A stretch of DNA of 64,000 bases from Mycosphaerelloides madeirae (Eukaryota > Ascomycota > Dothideomycetes > Mycosphaerellales > Mycosphaerellaceae): positions 1 through 64,000 of the forward strand of contig NHNV01000076.1 of NCBI GenBank assembly GCA_002785995.1, given 5' to 3'. Of this stretch, positions 1-10,961 are shown one piece after another (the first letter of the stretch is position 1; each line of letters starts with the position of its first letter). The notes beneath the pieces are model-generated. The model did not search any database and was not told the origin of the DNA. It saw only the letters and a list, made by a program, of their open reading frames with translations. Made by a program: the position numbers and the translations under genes.

Positions 1-1235
1 GGAGTGTCGGCGGCGAGATCGTGTCGATTTCTAGCCTTGGTATTCAAAGGCGTGATTGATTGTATTCGGCGCTCGGATTTGAATGCATTCCGAAGTGGTT
101 CTGACTGATATTGCAGCGATAGGAGCGCCGCGGAGGTGTCGAAGGAGAGGGAAGGATTTTCGTGAAGTCGAGGTTTCCCATCCCAGTACAGTACGTACGC
201 AGGCGTTCTGTTCAATACGCCGAGAACAAAGTGTCCTCATTGGGGCCAATCCCGTATGTAATGATCCTGTACGCCATTTTTGTTAGCAGAGATCATCACA
301 TTAGGGGTGCCACGGGAGCGTGCCCGGGCTCATAACCTGTTGTCTTCATGAATGAGTTTATTGGAGGAGACTAAGTTACAAAGTGCACAATGTGAGATAA
401 TGCCAATGCCCACGGCTAATAGCCGGCTCAGAGCACTTCCTTCAACAGACAGTCCAGAACAAATTTGGCTTCGCTGTCCAATCTGCTTAAGTCCTCAGAC
501 TGAACATTCCCGCGCGGGTTTGATCTTCCTAATATATGGACTGCGCGCCCTAGTAGCAGATTGGAGACTGCCCTTAGCGTTTTCTGACCGGAACCATTTG
601 TAGCCCTACCAAAAGACACGCATTCCAGGCATGATTTCGAACTGCCAGCGAGGCGTCCTGCACATAGACTCCGGAGACTGTAAATATGACGGCAGTGGAC
701 GAAGCTGGAGCGTGTAGTAGAAGCTACGGGAGCGAAGACGATGTTACCGGTATATACAACGCAGATTGCAAGCCCTGGTCCTCGAGGGGGGTTGCGGCAC
801 CGCTGCCACCGAAGCTCGGTCACGGGACGATACGGTGTAGCGACAGGAGTGTCCTGTGATATTCTTTAGAGGCTTTCTCGATGGAAGTCAGAGGAAGTTA
901 TGATTGATGAAGTCGAAAGGGATGAAGCAACTCAGGCTAAGGTGGGAAATGTGACGACCCAAAGGCACGTGCTAGCCTGGACTAGCGCACCAAATCGGCA
1001 ACGTGCATCCTTCGCGCCTCCTGATCGCAGCTGCCCTCGCGAAAACCATCAACACCGCAAGCTGCAACCTCAGCTCTCCGCTTGTAACCTCTAGCGTGGA
1101 CATTCGTACACATACCTTGTAAAGCCCAATACGCCGACTTTGGTATTAGCGTCATGGCGGCAATACCGGTGTTATGGAAACAAATTCGACCTGGCTGGCC
1201 ATGCTGAGCGCAGCTGCGACGCTGCATACCGCTTG
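1..1235. other. No recognisable gene (left edge)
   Basis: Only short open frames occur on both strands, the longest about 130 codons. None shows a domain, signal peptide or convincing splice pattern that I can recognise. It lies downstream of the P450 gene and probably holds its 3' UTR plus intergenic DNA. Confidence 0.5.
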
Positions 1236-3239
1236 CTACGGCGACTCCCTAAGTTCAAACATAAGGTATAACCTCCCCGGCATGGCTACAAAGTTGTCTT
1301 GAAGGTCCCGCTCGACGGCTGCTCTATCCTGTCCCGGCGCGAATCTGATGCGATACGTACGGAGAAGATGCGAAGTGACTAGCATCATTTCATCCATGGC
1401 CAATCGTTTGCCAACGCAAGACCACCTCCCTGCATTCTAGTCAGTCCATCGCCGTATCTTTTGTGGACTTCGCCGAATGTGCATACCGAATCCGAAGGGA
1501 GAATATGCAGACCTCATTCGAGCTACTTCATCCTGCGATAACCATCGCTCAGGAATGAACTCGTTCGGCTTGTCGAAGCACGATTCCACTGTATGATGAT
1601 CAGTTTGGATTTGAACTCTGTGGAATCTAGACTTTGCACCTACGCCTCGCTATTGTCCAACGTGGAACTATAAGCTTTGTCTTGCCCGGGATGAATGTCC
1701 CGTCAACGGTGATTCCAGCTGGTGGTGTCTCTCGGTACCCGCCACTGGGTATAGCTGGATGCAGGCGGAGACACTCCGAGAAAATGGCATTGAAGAGCGG
1801 AAGGCAGCGAAGTCCTTCGGTATCGTTGACCTTAACGCTTCTCAGCTCACCATAGACTCTCTCGGTGATCTTCGGGTTCGCTGCCAACTCGTAGAAGAGA
1901 CATATGAGAGTAGCTGTAGTGGTATCGCTGTAAGTTATAATTAACCGTCAAGGCTCGTCTAGGTATGAAGCGTCAACGACTGCTTTACCTTCCTCCAGCG
2001 ATCAACGTGAGTGCATCACCAGCTAGCCACTGCTTGTCCTCTTCGGTGAAGCCGTTGGCTTGGGCGGCCTTGATTAAATGCGAAGCGATGTCGACACTAT
2101 CCGGCGCCTGAGCTCGCTCTTCCATACTCTTAGCGCAGAAGCGCTTGAGAGTCAGCCAGTCGCGGACGACCCACAGTCCTGGTATAGAAGCCAGACCGAT
2201 TCGTGCTAGCCAAGGCACAGAGGAGAACATTCCGAGGACCCTCAAGCCTCTGTGGAGATGGTGGGCGGCTTCATGGTAACTCTGTAGATCGAGCATGTTG
2301 AAAGATCTTCCGAAAGCAAAGAGGCCCATGATGTCGAATACAAACCACGCGAATAGATCATTCACGCAAATGGGCTGCTTCGACGAGGCCGCCTCTTGAA
2401 TTATTTTGACGAGCTTGTCAACGTAGATTTGTATGCGTTCACTGTACTCTCGTCGGCCTCAGACGGACAACTCAGTATGAACTCTAGCCGACCTTCAAAA
2501 TATCTTGAACGCAGTATCTTACATTTGGAATCCAGTGCATTCTCCCAGAGACGCCTTCTTACGTCGTGCTGTTTTCTGTCACGAGTAGCAATGATAGCAA
2601 GACTAGGTCTCAGCAGATCGTACCAATCTGTCTTGTCGCACCCATCTTTTGCATTTGCAACTCGCCATAGTATGTCAGGGTGGACAACCAGCAGCTCTCT
2701 CGGACCTGAGTCAACATCAGTACATTAACATTGAGTAGTCATGAATGTGTCGTTTACCAGTCCGGACAAATGGTCCGTAAGTATGGTACAACCTGTCCAG
2801 AAATAGATGTTGACTTCCGTGCATGCAATGCCAAAGGTGCCAGAGTTTGGTAACTTTGGCAAGAAAAGGGCCCGGGAAGCGATGGAGTGCATGAAATCGA
2901 GCCTAGATGATCTTTTAGCAATCATAAATGATGTACCAGAGACCTTAAACATACTCTGTATACAACAATACTCAGAAATGTAGTTATATTGGAAATGAAG
3001 AAACAAAGAAGGAGCGCCGGACAAGTAGCAAGCGCCGATTGTGCCTGATGCCACCACAAGTGATGCGTTATTGTTCCAAGAGAAAAAGTGCATAACACGG
3101 CGAACCACCAGAACAGGAGCAGGGGCGCCTGGAGATGCCATTCCCCATTCTTGAAAAGTAGCACATGCAGCGCTGGACCGGCCGCTGCACTGAGAAGTAA
3201 AATTGACAGATGCATCATGTGGCTGTTTCTTGGATTCAT
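1236..3239 (-). CDS. Cytochrome P450 monooxygenase, seven exons
   Basis: Membrane-anchored haem-thiolate monooxygenase, likely ER, presumably oxidising the cluster product. Model: 3239-2955, 2902-2758, 2705-2523, 2457-1989, 1927-1644, 1588-1487, 1429-1236, giving 553 aa. The first exon encodes hydrophobic N-terminal segments. A Pro-rich hinge (RFPGPF) follows, then the I-helix motif AGGSDTTT completed across the 61-nt intron, the K-helix ECLR, the PERW motif, and the haem loop FGFGRWSCVGK, also completed across an intron, with Cys494 as axial ligand. The introns are 52-65 nt. The acceptor at 2457 (GAG) is the weakest junction, but it keeps the total a multiple of three. It is divergent from the UbiA gene with 369 nt between the start codons. 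It resembles P450s of fungal secondary metabolism; the exact CYP family and substrate cannot be told from sequence alone. Confidence 0.88.
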
Positions 3240-3608
3240 TTCACTAACAGCGAAGGTCAGCGCTATAACATGTCATAGCTCGAGTGGACGTCATAATCGC
3301 CTCTGATCTGACAGGCCTAGCTGCAGACAGTAGACGCCCGAAGCTGAGATATCACCTCTGCACTGAAACTTCCACTCGTTGCCCACGTTACCCCACTACT
3401 TCTCCCTGGATTGAAGTGGCCTTGTACGAAGGCTTTCAGCCGGCATCCTTTTCCTCGTCATCGCATGATTCCTCTTCTCCATGGCGACTAATCCCTAGTT
3501 GCAGGAAAACCCTCAAAAGCCGATAGCAAACGCAAAAATCTCAACAACACTCACAATTCTTTGCTGTTTGCAGAAAGTCTGCCGTGGGCGCAGTATGGGC
3601 AAAATACC
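3240..3608. promoter_or_regulatory. Shared divergent promoter of the P450 and UbiA genes
   Basis: These 369 nt separate two divergent start codons (P450 ATG at 3239 on minus, UbiA ATG at 3609 on plus). No other gene fits, so the stretch must hold both promoters. I could not identify a specific regulator site with confidence. Confidence 0.55.
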
Positions 3609-4493
3609 ATGGATAATCTACAGTACCACTTCAAAACGGTCTGGCTGTTCACTGTCAGCGACCATCTCACATTCGTCCTTCCGGAGACAGCTTTCGGTAT
3701 CTTGGGCGCACTCTCCGGATCAGCCTTGACGACCAATCCATCACCGAGGCTCAAGGAGGTTTTGGCTCGTCTGCCGTTGGTATTGACCTGGACCTGGCTC
3801 AATACATTCGTGTTCACAGTATCAAACCAAGCCAGTCCAGCTGCCGTCAAGGAAGATTCGCTCAACAAGAGCTGGCGTCCATTGCCCTCCGGACGATTGA
3901 CGTTGCAAGAAGCCAAGCGAATGCTGCTGATGGCAATTCCGACGGTTCTCGTTCTCAGCTACTTCTGTCTGGGATCATTCGAAAATACTGCGATTCTCTT
4001 CTCCCTGACTTGGATGTACAATGAGGTTGGCGGTGGAGACGATGATTGCATTCTACGGAACCTCATCATCGCTGCGGCGTATGTGTTCTACGGCAGCGGT
4101 GCTCTCGTAGTCGCGAGTGGTCCTCGTCACTCGCCCACCGAGGACGCCTTGACGTGGTCACTGATCGTTGGTGCCGTCATCTTCACGACGATGTCCGTGC
4201 AAGACTTGAAGGATCAGGAGGGCGATCGCGCACGGGGCCGACGCACGATCCCACTCGTTGTTGGCGACGGACCCACACGATACATGCTCGCTGCAGCGAT
4301 GATGGTGTGGTCTTTGCTGTGTACTCTCTTCTGGCGTGTATATTGGGCATTGGGCGTTGTTTGCTTTGCGCTTGCGTCGACTGTGGCGTGGAGGCTTCTG
4401 CGCTTCAGAGACAGCAACTCCGATCGCACCAGCTGGAAGATGTGGAGCTTCTGGCTACTTACTCTGTATCTGCTTCCGTTGTACAGCAAATAG
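3609..4493 (+). CDS. UbiA-fold membrane prenyltransferase / terpene cyclase
   Basis: Polytopic membrane protein of 294 aa with several hydrophobic helices, single exon. The frame stays open upstream, but the first ATG is at 3609 in a good fungal context (ACCATGG). The first acidic motif region reads NQASPAAVKED followed by NKSWRPLPSGR, so the usual N/DDxxD is degenerate. The second, DLKDQEGDRARGRRTIP, is the classical UbiA DxxGDxxxGR box. UbiA enzymes bind prenyl diphosphate through Mg2+ at these Asp motifs. A fungal subgroup, typified by the beta-trans-bergamotene synthase Fma-TC of fumagillin biosynthesis, are sesquiterpene cyclases, and this protein resembles that type in length and in the NKxWRPLPSGR box. 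Lying between a P450 and an ALDH, it is likely the scaffold-forming enzyme of the cluster. An aromatic prenyltransferase remains possible. Confidence 0.82.
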   Translation: MDNLQYHFKTVWLFTVSDHLTFVLPETAFGILGALSGSALTTNPSPRLKEVLARLPLVLTWTWLNTFVFTVSNQASPAAVKEDSLNKSWRPLPSGRLTLQEAKRMLLMAIPTVLVLSYFCLGSFENTAILFSLTWMYNEVGGGDDDCILRNLIIAAAYVFYGSGALVVASGPRHSPTEDALTWSLIVGAVIFTTMSVQDLKDQEGDRARGRRTIPLVVGDGPTRYMLAAAMMVWSLLCTLFWRVYWALGVVCFALASTVAWRLLRFRDSNSDRTSWKMWSFWLLTLYLLPLYSK

Positions 4494-5117
4494 AATCAAG
4501 CTTTGCAGGTCTGCAGGCCTGCGGCAAAAATATGGATGAGGCGGCCTCACAGGAGCTGACGTCGCCATACGCTTCGATGGCGCCGCTTTAGCCCCTTTTA
4601 GGCCCGTTACGGCTGGACTGTTCCACTTCGATGACCCCAATCCACGTCGGCGCACGTGATGCTCAGACGATCAGGGCGTTGGGGCTGAGAATGTGATCCG
4701 CGAAGCCAATTTCATTACACTCACAGAGTCGCAGGTCCACCGGTTCATCATGGCCCCAGAGATCGACATAACTCTGCCTCTCGAAGCGTCACATTGTTCA
4801 CAGCCGCGCGGCAAAGTGGTAACTTCCTTCCGACACACCACACCACAGTGACCATACTTCGCGCGTGCATCAAAGGCTCTTTGCACGGGACGCTTGATGA
4901 CACCCATTCGCGCTACATCTGCAGCACGTTGATCTCCCCGGCAGCATGAATACGGGAACAGCTCACTGCATCAGGCCCAGAGGATCAGCAGCTCAGCGCT
5001 CATGCTCCGTATGCCGATTGCTGTGGCACGGCATGCAAGATATTCGGAAAGAACAATCCCACGCACAATTAGGCAAGGCAGGATGACGAGACGCCCGATC
5101 TACATGGAATATGTCAA
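4494..5117. other. Intergenic between UbiA gene and ALDH
   Basis: No supported gene. It must hold the UbiA 3' UTR and the ALDH promoter, since both genes lie on the plus strand. Confidence 0.5.
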
Positions 5118-6733
5118 ATGTCAAGCACGAGTGATAGAATACCATTTTCTTTGCATCCATCTTCAATGAGCACAGACCGTGTCAAATCCTTTGCAATGTC
5201 TTCATCAACAATCTCCTCCATTCGATGGGATGCTTTCCACAATATCATTGACGGGCGACTTTGCGCCAGCGACAAGCAGTATCATGGCATCGATCCTTCC
5301 ACGGGGGAGAAATTATGGCCGGCCCCCGTAGCAACGCAAACGCATCTGGACGAGGCTGTCACGGCCGGCAAGACAGCTTTCAAGACTTTCAGCAAATCGA
5401 CCATCGAAGCTCGCAAGGAGTACATCAAGAAGATGAAGGATGTCTTGCTTTCCCACGTCGACGGCATGGGCGAGCTGCTGAGTTTGGAAACGGGAAAACC
5501 AGTAAGAAAGTTGAATTAAGTGCCACGGTCTCGCCTACAATGCTGATTTCTGCTAGGCGGCCGTCTCCAAAAGAGAATGCCTCGGTCTTGGATTCTTCAT
5601 CGACTATCATCTATCTCTGCAGATACCTGAAGAGCGCATTGAGGATGCAACGAAGGTTATCACGACGCGATATACTCCACTCGGCGTCGTGGGCGCTATC
5701 TGTCCTTGGAACTCGCCAATTCTACTGGCGATTGGCAAGATACTTCCGGCACTTCTGGTGGGGAATACGGTCATTGTCAAGCCCAGCCCTTATACCCCTT
5801 ACAGTATTCTCAAGCTTGTGGAGCTTGCTCAGAAAGCTTTACCCCAAGGTGTCCTGCAGGCTCTTGGAGGTAATGATGAATTAGGTCCGATGATGACAGC
5901 TCATCCAGGGATTGCAAAGATATCCTTCACTGGCTCAATACCTACTGGCAAGCGTATCATGGAAGCATGTGCAAAAACGCTGAAACGGGTCACCTTGGAA
6001 TTAGGTGGCAATGATGCTGCGATTGTGCTGCCTGACGTCGACGTCCCAAAGACTGCGCAGCAGCTGGTATTGGGCGCATTCGTCAATTCGGGTCAGTACT
6101 GTGTGGCCACAAAGCGAGTATACATTCACCAAGACATCTACACCGAGATGTTGGAGGAAATGGTGAAGTGCACAAAGGCCATGAGTGTTGGCAATCCGAA
6201 GTCAGGCGCAGCTCTTGGTCCCATTCAGAACGAGATGCAGTATAGCAAGGTGCTAGACTATCTCCAAGACTGTGCGGTGAACGGCCACAACATCAGAATC
6301 GAGCCACCACCCAAGTCCGAACAAGGGTTCTTCATTCACCCTACGATAGTCGACAACCCTGCCAGCGACAGTCGCATAATTCAAGAAGAGCAGTTCGGCC
6401 CGATTGTTCCGACTCAGCCATGGACAGATGAGGAAGAGGTGATTGCTCGTGCAAACGATACTCTTACCGGCCTTGCTGCTTGCGTTTGGAGCAAAGACGT
6501 TACCGTCGCAGATAGGATCGCTCGGCAGCTGGAGGTCGGATCGGTCTTCATTAACAGTTTTGAAAGACCAACGCCACAAGCTTTCTTCAGTGGACACAAG
6601 GAGTCTGGTGTCGGCGGAGGTAAGCAGGTCTACTTTGTACTTGTCTGTCAAATGCTAATGGCCTTCAATAGAATGGGGCCCTTCTGGTATCTTGGCATAT
6701 TGCAATGCGCAAGTCATACACACGTACAAATGA
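5118..6733 (+). CDS. NAD(P)+-dependent aldehyde dehydrogenase
   Basis: Aldehyde dehydrogenase superfamily; oxidises an aldehyde to a carboxylic acid. Model: 5118-5501, 5557-6619, 6672-6733, 502 aa (476 aa if translation starts at the in-frame ATG 5196, where family similarity begins; 5166 is a third option). Visible motifs: PWNSP and KPSPYTP of the cofactor fold, TLELGGND with the general-base Glu, NSGQYC with the nucleophilic Cys, and a C-terminal EEQFGP. Joining the last exon restores the typical ending with EWGPSG. Introns are 55 and 52 nt. In the cluster it could make the acid that the neighbouring adenylation enzyme activates, or clear an aldehyde intermediate; both are inference. Confidence 0.9.
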
Positions 6734-7564
6734 CTGCAGCCGGGACCGCAAGTCGGCAACGCCCGTCTTTGACTTCAACTTTCTTCTCGGCCTGACGAAC
6801 ACCTTCATCGCTTCAGCTCAGCTATGCGGTTTGTCACAACTCAGAAGATATTGACTACCGAATGACTATTAAGTAATCATGTCATTTTCCATCTCGACGG
6901 TCTTCTGCTTTGAAGTAGAGATCGAACGAATATTCAAATGCCGAGCTGTAGGCTGGTGGAGGACCTCTGTATGCAGTCTACGGCGCAGTCAGTCTTCCGT
7001 ACGGGACGTGCGTACCGTCATCTAGGACTGCTGCAGCGGAGCGATTGTCCTGATGGGAACTAATGAGGCAAATGAAAATCACAACTCGATTTGAGCCCTC
7101 CCCCGAAGGATTCTAGGTTCCAAAGGATCGCACGCACTTTGGTCCCTTCGTATCTTTGAGTTGGGCCACATCCACTTCTGATTGCTCAGAGACTAATACC
7201 CACTGCCTGCAATATTTCATCGCACATGCAATGCACATTGTGTGTCTCTCCGACGCACCGACGGGTGAAGCTTGGGCTGAGGTGTGGAGGGTTCAGAACT
7301 CTATGCCACGCATCAAGAATCATCTTCACATCAGACCCATTTCTGGCCCGCGTGGCATACGGAGCGCAGAGCAAGTTTTGCCTGCTTTGTAAGTGCTCGG
7401 CTTGACCATGTTGTCGATCCTTCGTCGGGAATAGAATGATTCCTTATCATCTGAGCGGCAAGAGCGATCGATACTTTTGAGGATTCATGGCTCTCTATCA
7501 TTCACGCCAGACTTTTTCATAGATACTTGACTACACCCTCTGGACACAAGCGTCTACCACCAAT
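6734..7564. other. Intergenic between ALDH and rhodopsin-like gene
   Basis: About 830 nt without a supportable gene. Short frames such as 7156-7392 show no recognisable domain. Confidence 0.5.
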
Positions 7565-9015
7565 ATGACAACGACTACGAACCAGACGGAGATTGATGCC
7601 CTCCTCGCTGGGCCAGCCGCTTCCCCGCCGCCCGGCGTCACGCCCAATACCGGGGGATCATTGGTACCGATCGCGGTTGCCTTGATGCCCATCGAGCTTG
7701 CAATAGCATTTGGCGCAGTTTGTATGCGTCTTTTCGCTCGCTGGTATCTGAGCAAAATCTACATGGTGGAGGACTGTGAGTTCAGTGATGAGGCCTTGAT
7801 CGAAAGTTGTGGCTGACCGCATCGACGCAGTCCTCATCATCCTCGCATGGGTACGTCTTAACCAAGACTGCTGCCAGCACGGTTTTCATTGACAAGACCT
7901 CAAGGTTGGCCTCGTTCTGGAAGAGACATTCGCAATAATTCCCTGTAATTATGGCTTGGGTCACCACATGTGGGATATCACACTTTATGACTATACCCGT
8001 ATCGAATATGTACGGTCTCGAATGCGATGCCAACCCCCCGAAACAAGCCATAACTGACGCTCTATAGTACATCAACTGGGCAGCGGCAACATATGGTCTT
8101 ACTATACTGCTGATCAAGACAGCTATACTGTTACAGTTCATCCATATTTTTGCCCCCATGAAACTCATGGGCAAATCTTTCTGGCTATACTTGAAAGAGC
8201 CATTCTTCGGGCTGTGTTGGCTTTGCATCGCCAGCGTCGTAATATTCTACACGGTGGACGTCGTCTTTGTCTTGGTGGACTGTATACCCCGAGAGGCCAT
8301 CTGGAATCCATTCATCGAGGGATTCTGCTTCAATACACAGGCCATCTACAAAGCGACGGGGATCTTCAATGTCTTCTCAGACTTTGCTATCCTGATTCTG
8401 CCTATTCCGGTAATCTACCGACTGCAGATGACCCAAAGGCGACGGACTTTGGTCATGAGCCTCTTCGCAACTGGACTCTTGTGAGTTTGAGCGCCATAGC
8501 AGCTTAGTTGAGATGATAGCTAACGTCTAAAATCTAGCGCCTGTGTCACCTCTATCGTTAGGACTTATTACACCTGGGTATTGTTCCGGAGCCCAGATGC
8601 AAGCTGGAATCTCTTGACGATGTCCCTCTGGGCCCAGGCCGAAATCACCACAGCCATCCTTGTTGCCTGCCTTCCTGTCAGTCCAAAGTTCTTCCGCTTT
8701 GTCCAGGTCAGCGCCCAGAACAGCATGCTGCTCGGCCGTTCAAAGACGAGTCACAAGTCGGAATCCGTCGACTCTGGGTCAGATGCTGATATCCAATCGA
8801 ATCCGCGGGTTTTGGGTTTCTGGTCTAGGCAACTCGCTTCTGATCCGATGAACATATCCGCGGCTCAATCTACACAGATCGATTCTCGTCAAGATTCGCA
8901 GCACATTCTGCAAGAGACGAGGGTCGAATTGATTCAGGATGTAGGACGTCCTAGGAAGTTGACTGAGGTTGTGGGATTGGAATCGGCCAGCCATTCTTGG
9001 CACATCTGCCACTAG
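7565..9015 (+). CDS. Fungal rhodopsin-like seven-helix integral membrane protein
   Basis: Fungal rhodopsin-domain (PTH11-like, without a CFEM domain) membrane protein; likely plasma membrane, function unknown. Model: 7565-7775, 7831-7850, 7905-8009, 8068-8480, 8538-9015, 408 aa. The second exon is only 20 nt and is needed to complete VEDFLIILAW. Seven hydrophobic segments span roughly residues 30-290, with family-like short motifs such as YYINWAAATYGL, ILPIPVIYRLQ and TSIVRTYYT. A hydrophilic Ser-rich cytoplasmic tail of about 110 residues follows. The family is large in Pezizomycotina and occasionally sits in biosynthetic clusters. It could be a bystander, a sensor or an accessory protein of the pathway. 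Confidence 0.82.
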
Positions 9016-9463
9016 TGACGACCAGAGGGCCAAAAGACGCAACAGCAGGCAGAGCAAGTCTAATTCGGTTGGACGGGGATGGAAGTGTGCCCAGTGTCTG
9101 TCGAATGTGAGATGACGTATACAGCTCCATCGAATCGCTCTTTCGAAGTTGTTTCCTCCGTATCATGCTAAAAGTAGTGATCCTTAATGGTCGTTAATCT
9201 CTACCTCGATCTTGTGCAGTTGCATTCAAAGCTTGTTCCCCAGTCGGAGATGGCCCGTCCTGGTCCCATTTTAGCGTGGGACTGCACGGTTACATGTGAT
9301 CGGCGAATCCTTCACCTAGTCAGTGGTCGCAAAGCGGCTGTGCTTGCAAGCGCTGGGACCACGACGGTCCTCAATCTGTCGTGGCTCGTTGGGTCGACTT
9401 AGTAACGCTCGTTTCGTGGCAATCGTTCGCGATCGAGAAGAAAGAGCATGCAACGGTGCAACA
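9016..9463. other. Intergenic upstream of the reductase gene
   Basis: The open frame of the reductase extends upstream to about 9323, but without an ATG before 9464. No separate gene is visible. Confidence 0.45.
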
Positions 9464-10919
9464 ATGACCCTAGCAAATCGTTTCATGTCTTTATGGCATC
9501 CAGCCAGAACTTCATCCAAAGACATTAGTCAGGGTCAACGGCTCGATGACCTTTCTGCAGAGACGGATGTCGCAACGGTAGTCCTGACTGGCTCAACCGG
9601 CAATTTGGGATCTTACATACTCGACAATCTGCTACGTTGTCCTCACGTATTGCACATTTATTGCCTCAACCGGTCGTCAAACTCAGAGCAAAGGCAAAGG
9701 AAGGCGTTCGAAACACGCGGTCTATCGACTGCATCGTTCGACCGGGTGGCTTTTATACAAGTGGACTATGAGACCAAAGACCTGGGCTTGACGCAGCAGG
9801 TCTACTCCATTCTTGCAGAGAAGACTGACGTGATCATACATAACGCCTGGGTATGTTCTGATCAAAAAGTAATCTTTAGTCTCCGGGAGCTGATCAAGAT
9901 ACGACTTGATAGCCTGTCGACTTCAACAAGAAGCTTACATCGTTTGAATCATCTATCCATGGCGTTGGGTTCCTCATCAAACTAGCACTCTCTCGCCGCG
10001 AGAGCACACGGGCGTCCAAGAAATATTCAAGCCGGCCCTGTGCAAAATTCCTCTTCTGTTCATCAATTGGCGCAGCCTCGAACTGGGCTTCATATGCGAG
10101 CACTTCCCGAGACAAGATTCCGGAGGTCGAGTTGGTCGAATGGAAGCTTGCGAGAACTGGATATGGCCAATCCAAGCTTCTTTCCGAGCGTTTGCTTGCG
10201 CAGGCCGCGCAGGCAGATGGCCTTTCCGTCTTGATTGCACGGATTGCACAGCTCGCTGGGCCCGTATCTTACGGCGAGAAAGGCGCCTGGCCGCCACGAG
10301 ATTGGATTCCAAGCATGATCAAGAGTTCAATCGCACTCGGAGCGATTCCATCCGATCTGGGCCCAAATGAGGTCGTTGACTGGGTCCCTGTGTAAGTTCG
10401 TCCTTGCCTAAGAGTGTGCTCAGTGTCTCGGATCTTCGCGTAACGATGCTAACCACGTGCGATAGTGATCTGGCTGCGCAGATACTAACAGAGTCTGCTC
10501 TGAGCCCGGATGCAGACACGCGTAAGTCAAGCCAGAGGTACGACAAGGCAGAGTATATTCACGTCTCGAATCCGAACATAGTACAATGGCATGATATCCT
10601 TCCCGCTATTGAACGGTGTCTCCCCGGCCGTGTCGCAGTGGTACCTTTTATCGAGTGGGTAAATACCTTGGAGCAGAAATCCTCCGCGAGCCAATGCGAG
10701 GACTTCCAAGAATTCGATTATGATTCAGTTCCGGCTGCCAAGCTCTGGGACACGTTCGACTACATGCGAGACAGGGCGATCCGCTTTCCTGGAGCTTTGG
10801 CTGTTACACTCGAAACTAAAGCGAGTGTCAAGCGCAGCCCAAGCTTGGCTGAGCTACAACCAGTCACGCTGGAATGGATGGAGCTCTGGTTGAGACAATG
10901 GGGGTATCCAAAACCATAG
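9464..10919 (+). CDS. Free-standing thioester reductase (NAD_binding_4) domain protein
   Basis: Extended short-chain dehydrogenase of the type normally found as the C-terminal R domain of NRPS-like carboxylate reductases; such domains release carrier-bound acyl thioesters as aldehydes with NAD(P)H. Model: 9464-9850, 9913-10391, 10466-10919, 439 aa. After an approximately 40-residue leader comes VLTGSTGNLGSY (nucleotide-binding TGxxGxxG), then FCSSIGA and the catalytic GYGQSK (YxxxK), the IARIAQLAGP segment and the WVPVDLAAQ region. It carries no adenylation or carrier domain. The ATG at 9464 is the first in frame. It is tail to tail with the adenylation-carrier-MFS gene, the stop codons 42 nt apart. 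Together they contain A, T and R, so it likely acts in trans on that carrier protein (inference). Confidence 0.85.
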
Positions 10920-10961
10920 CAATACAGTTGTACAAGACAGTCATTACTTTTATTCGACCAT

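Noticed and set aside
428..823. 131-codon minus-strand frame at the left edge
   Set aside because: No domain, no family-like motif, and overlapped by equally long frames on the other strand; looks like chance.
1236..3239. P450 as a pseudogene made of fragments
   Set aside because: All fragments join through normal GT-AG introns, restore the AGGSDTTT and FGFGRWSCVGK motifs, and sum to a multiple of three.
3561..3608. Upstream extension of the UbiA protein by 16 residues
   Set aside because: The frame opens with TTG; the first ATG, with good context, is 3609 and the domain starts soon after it.
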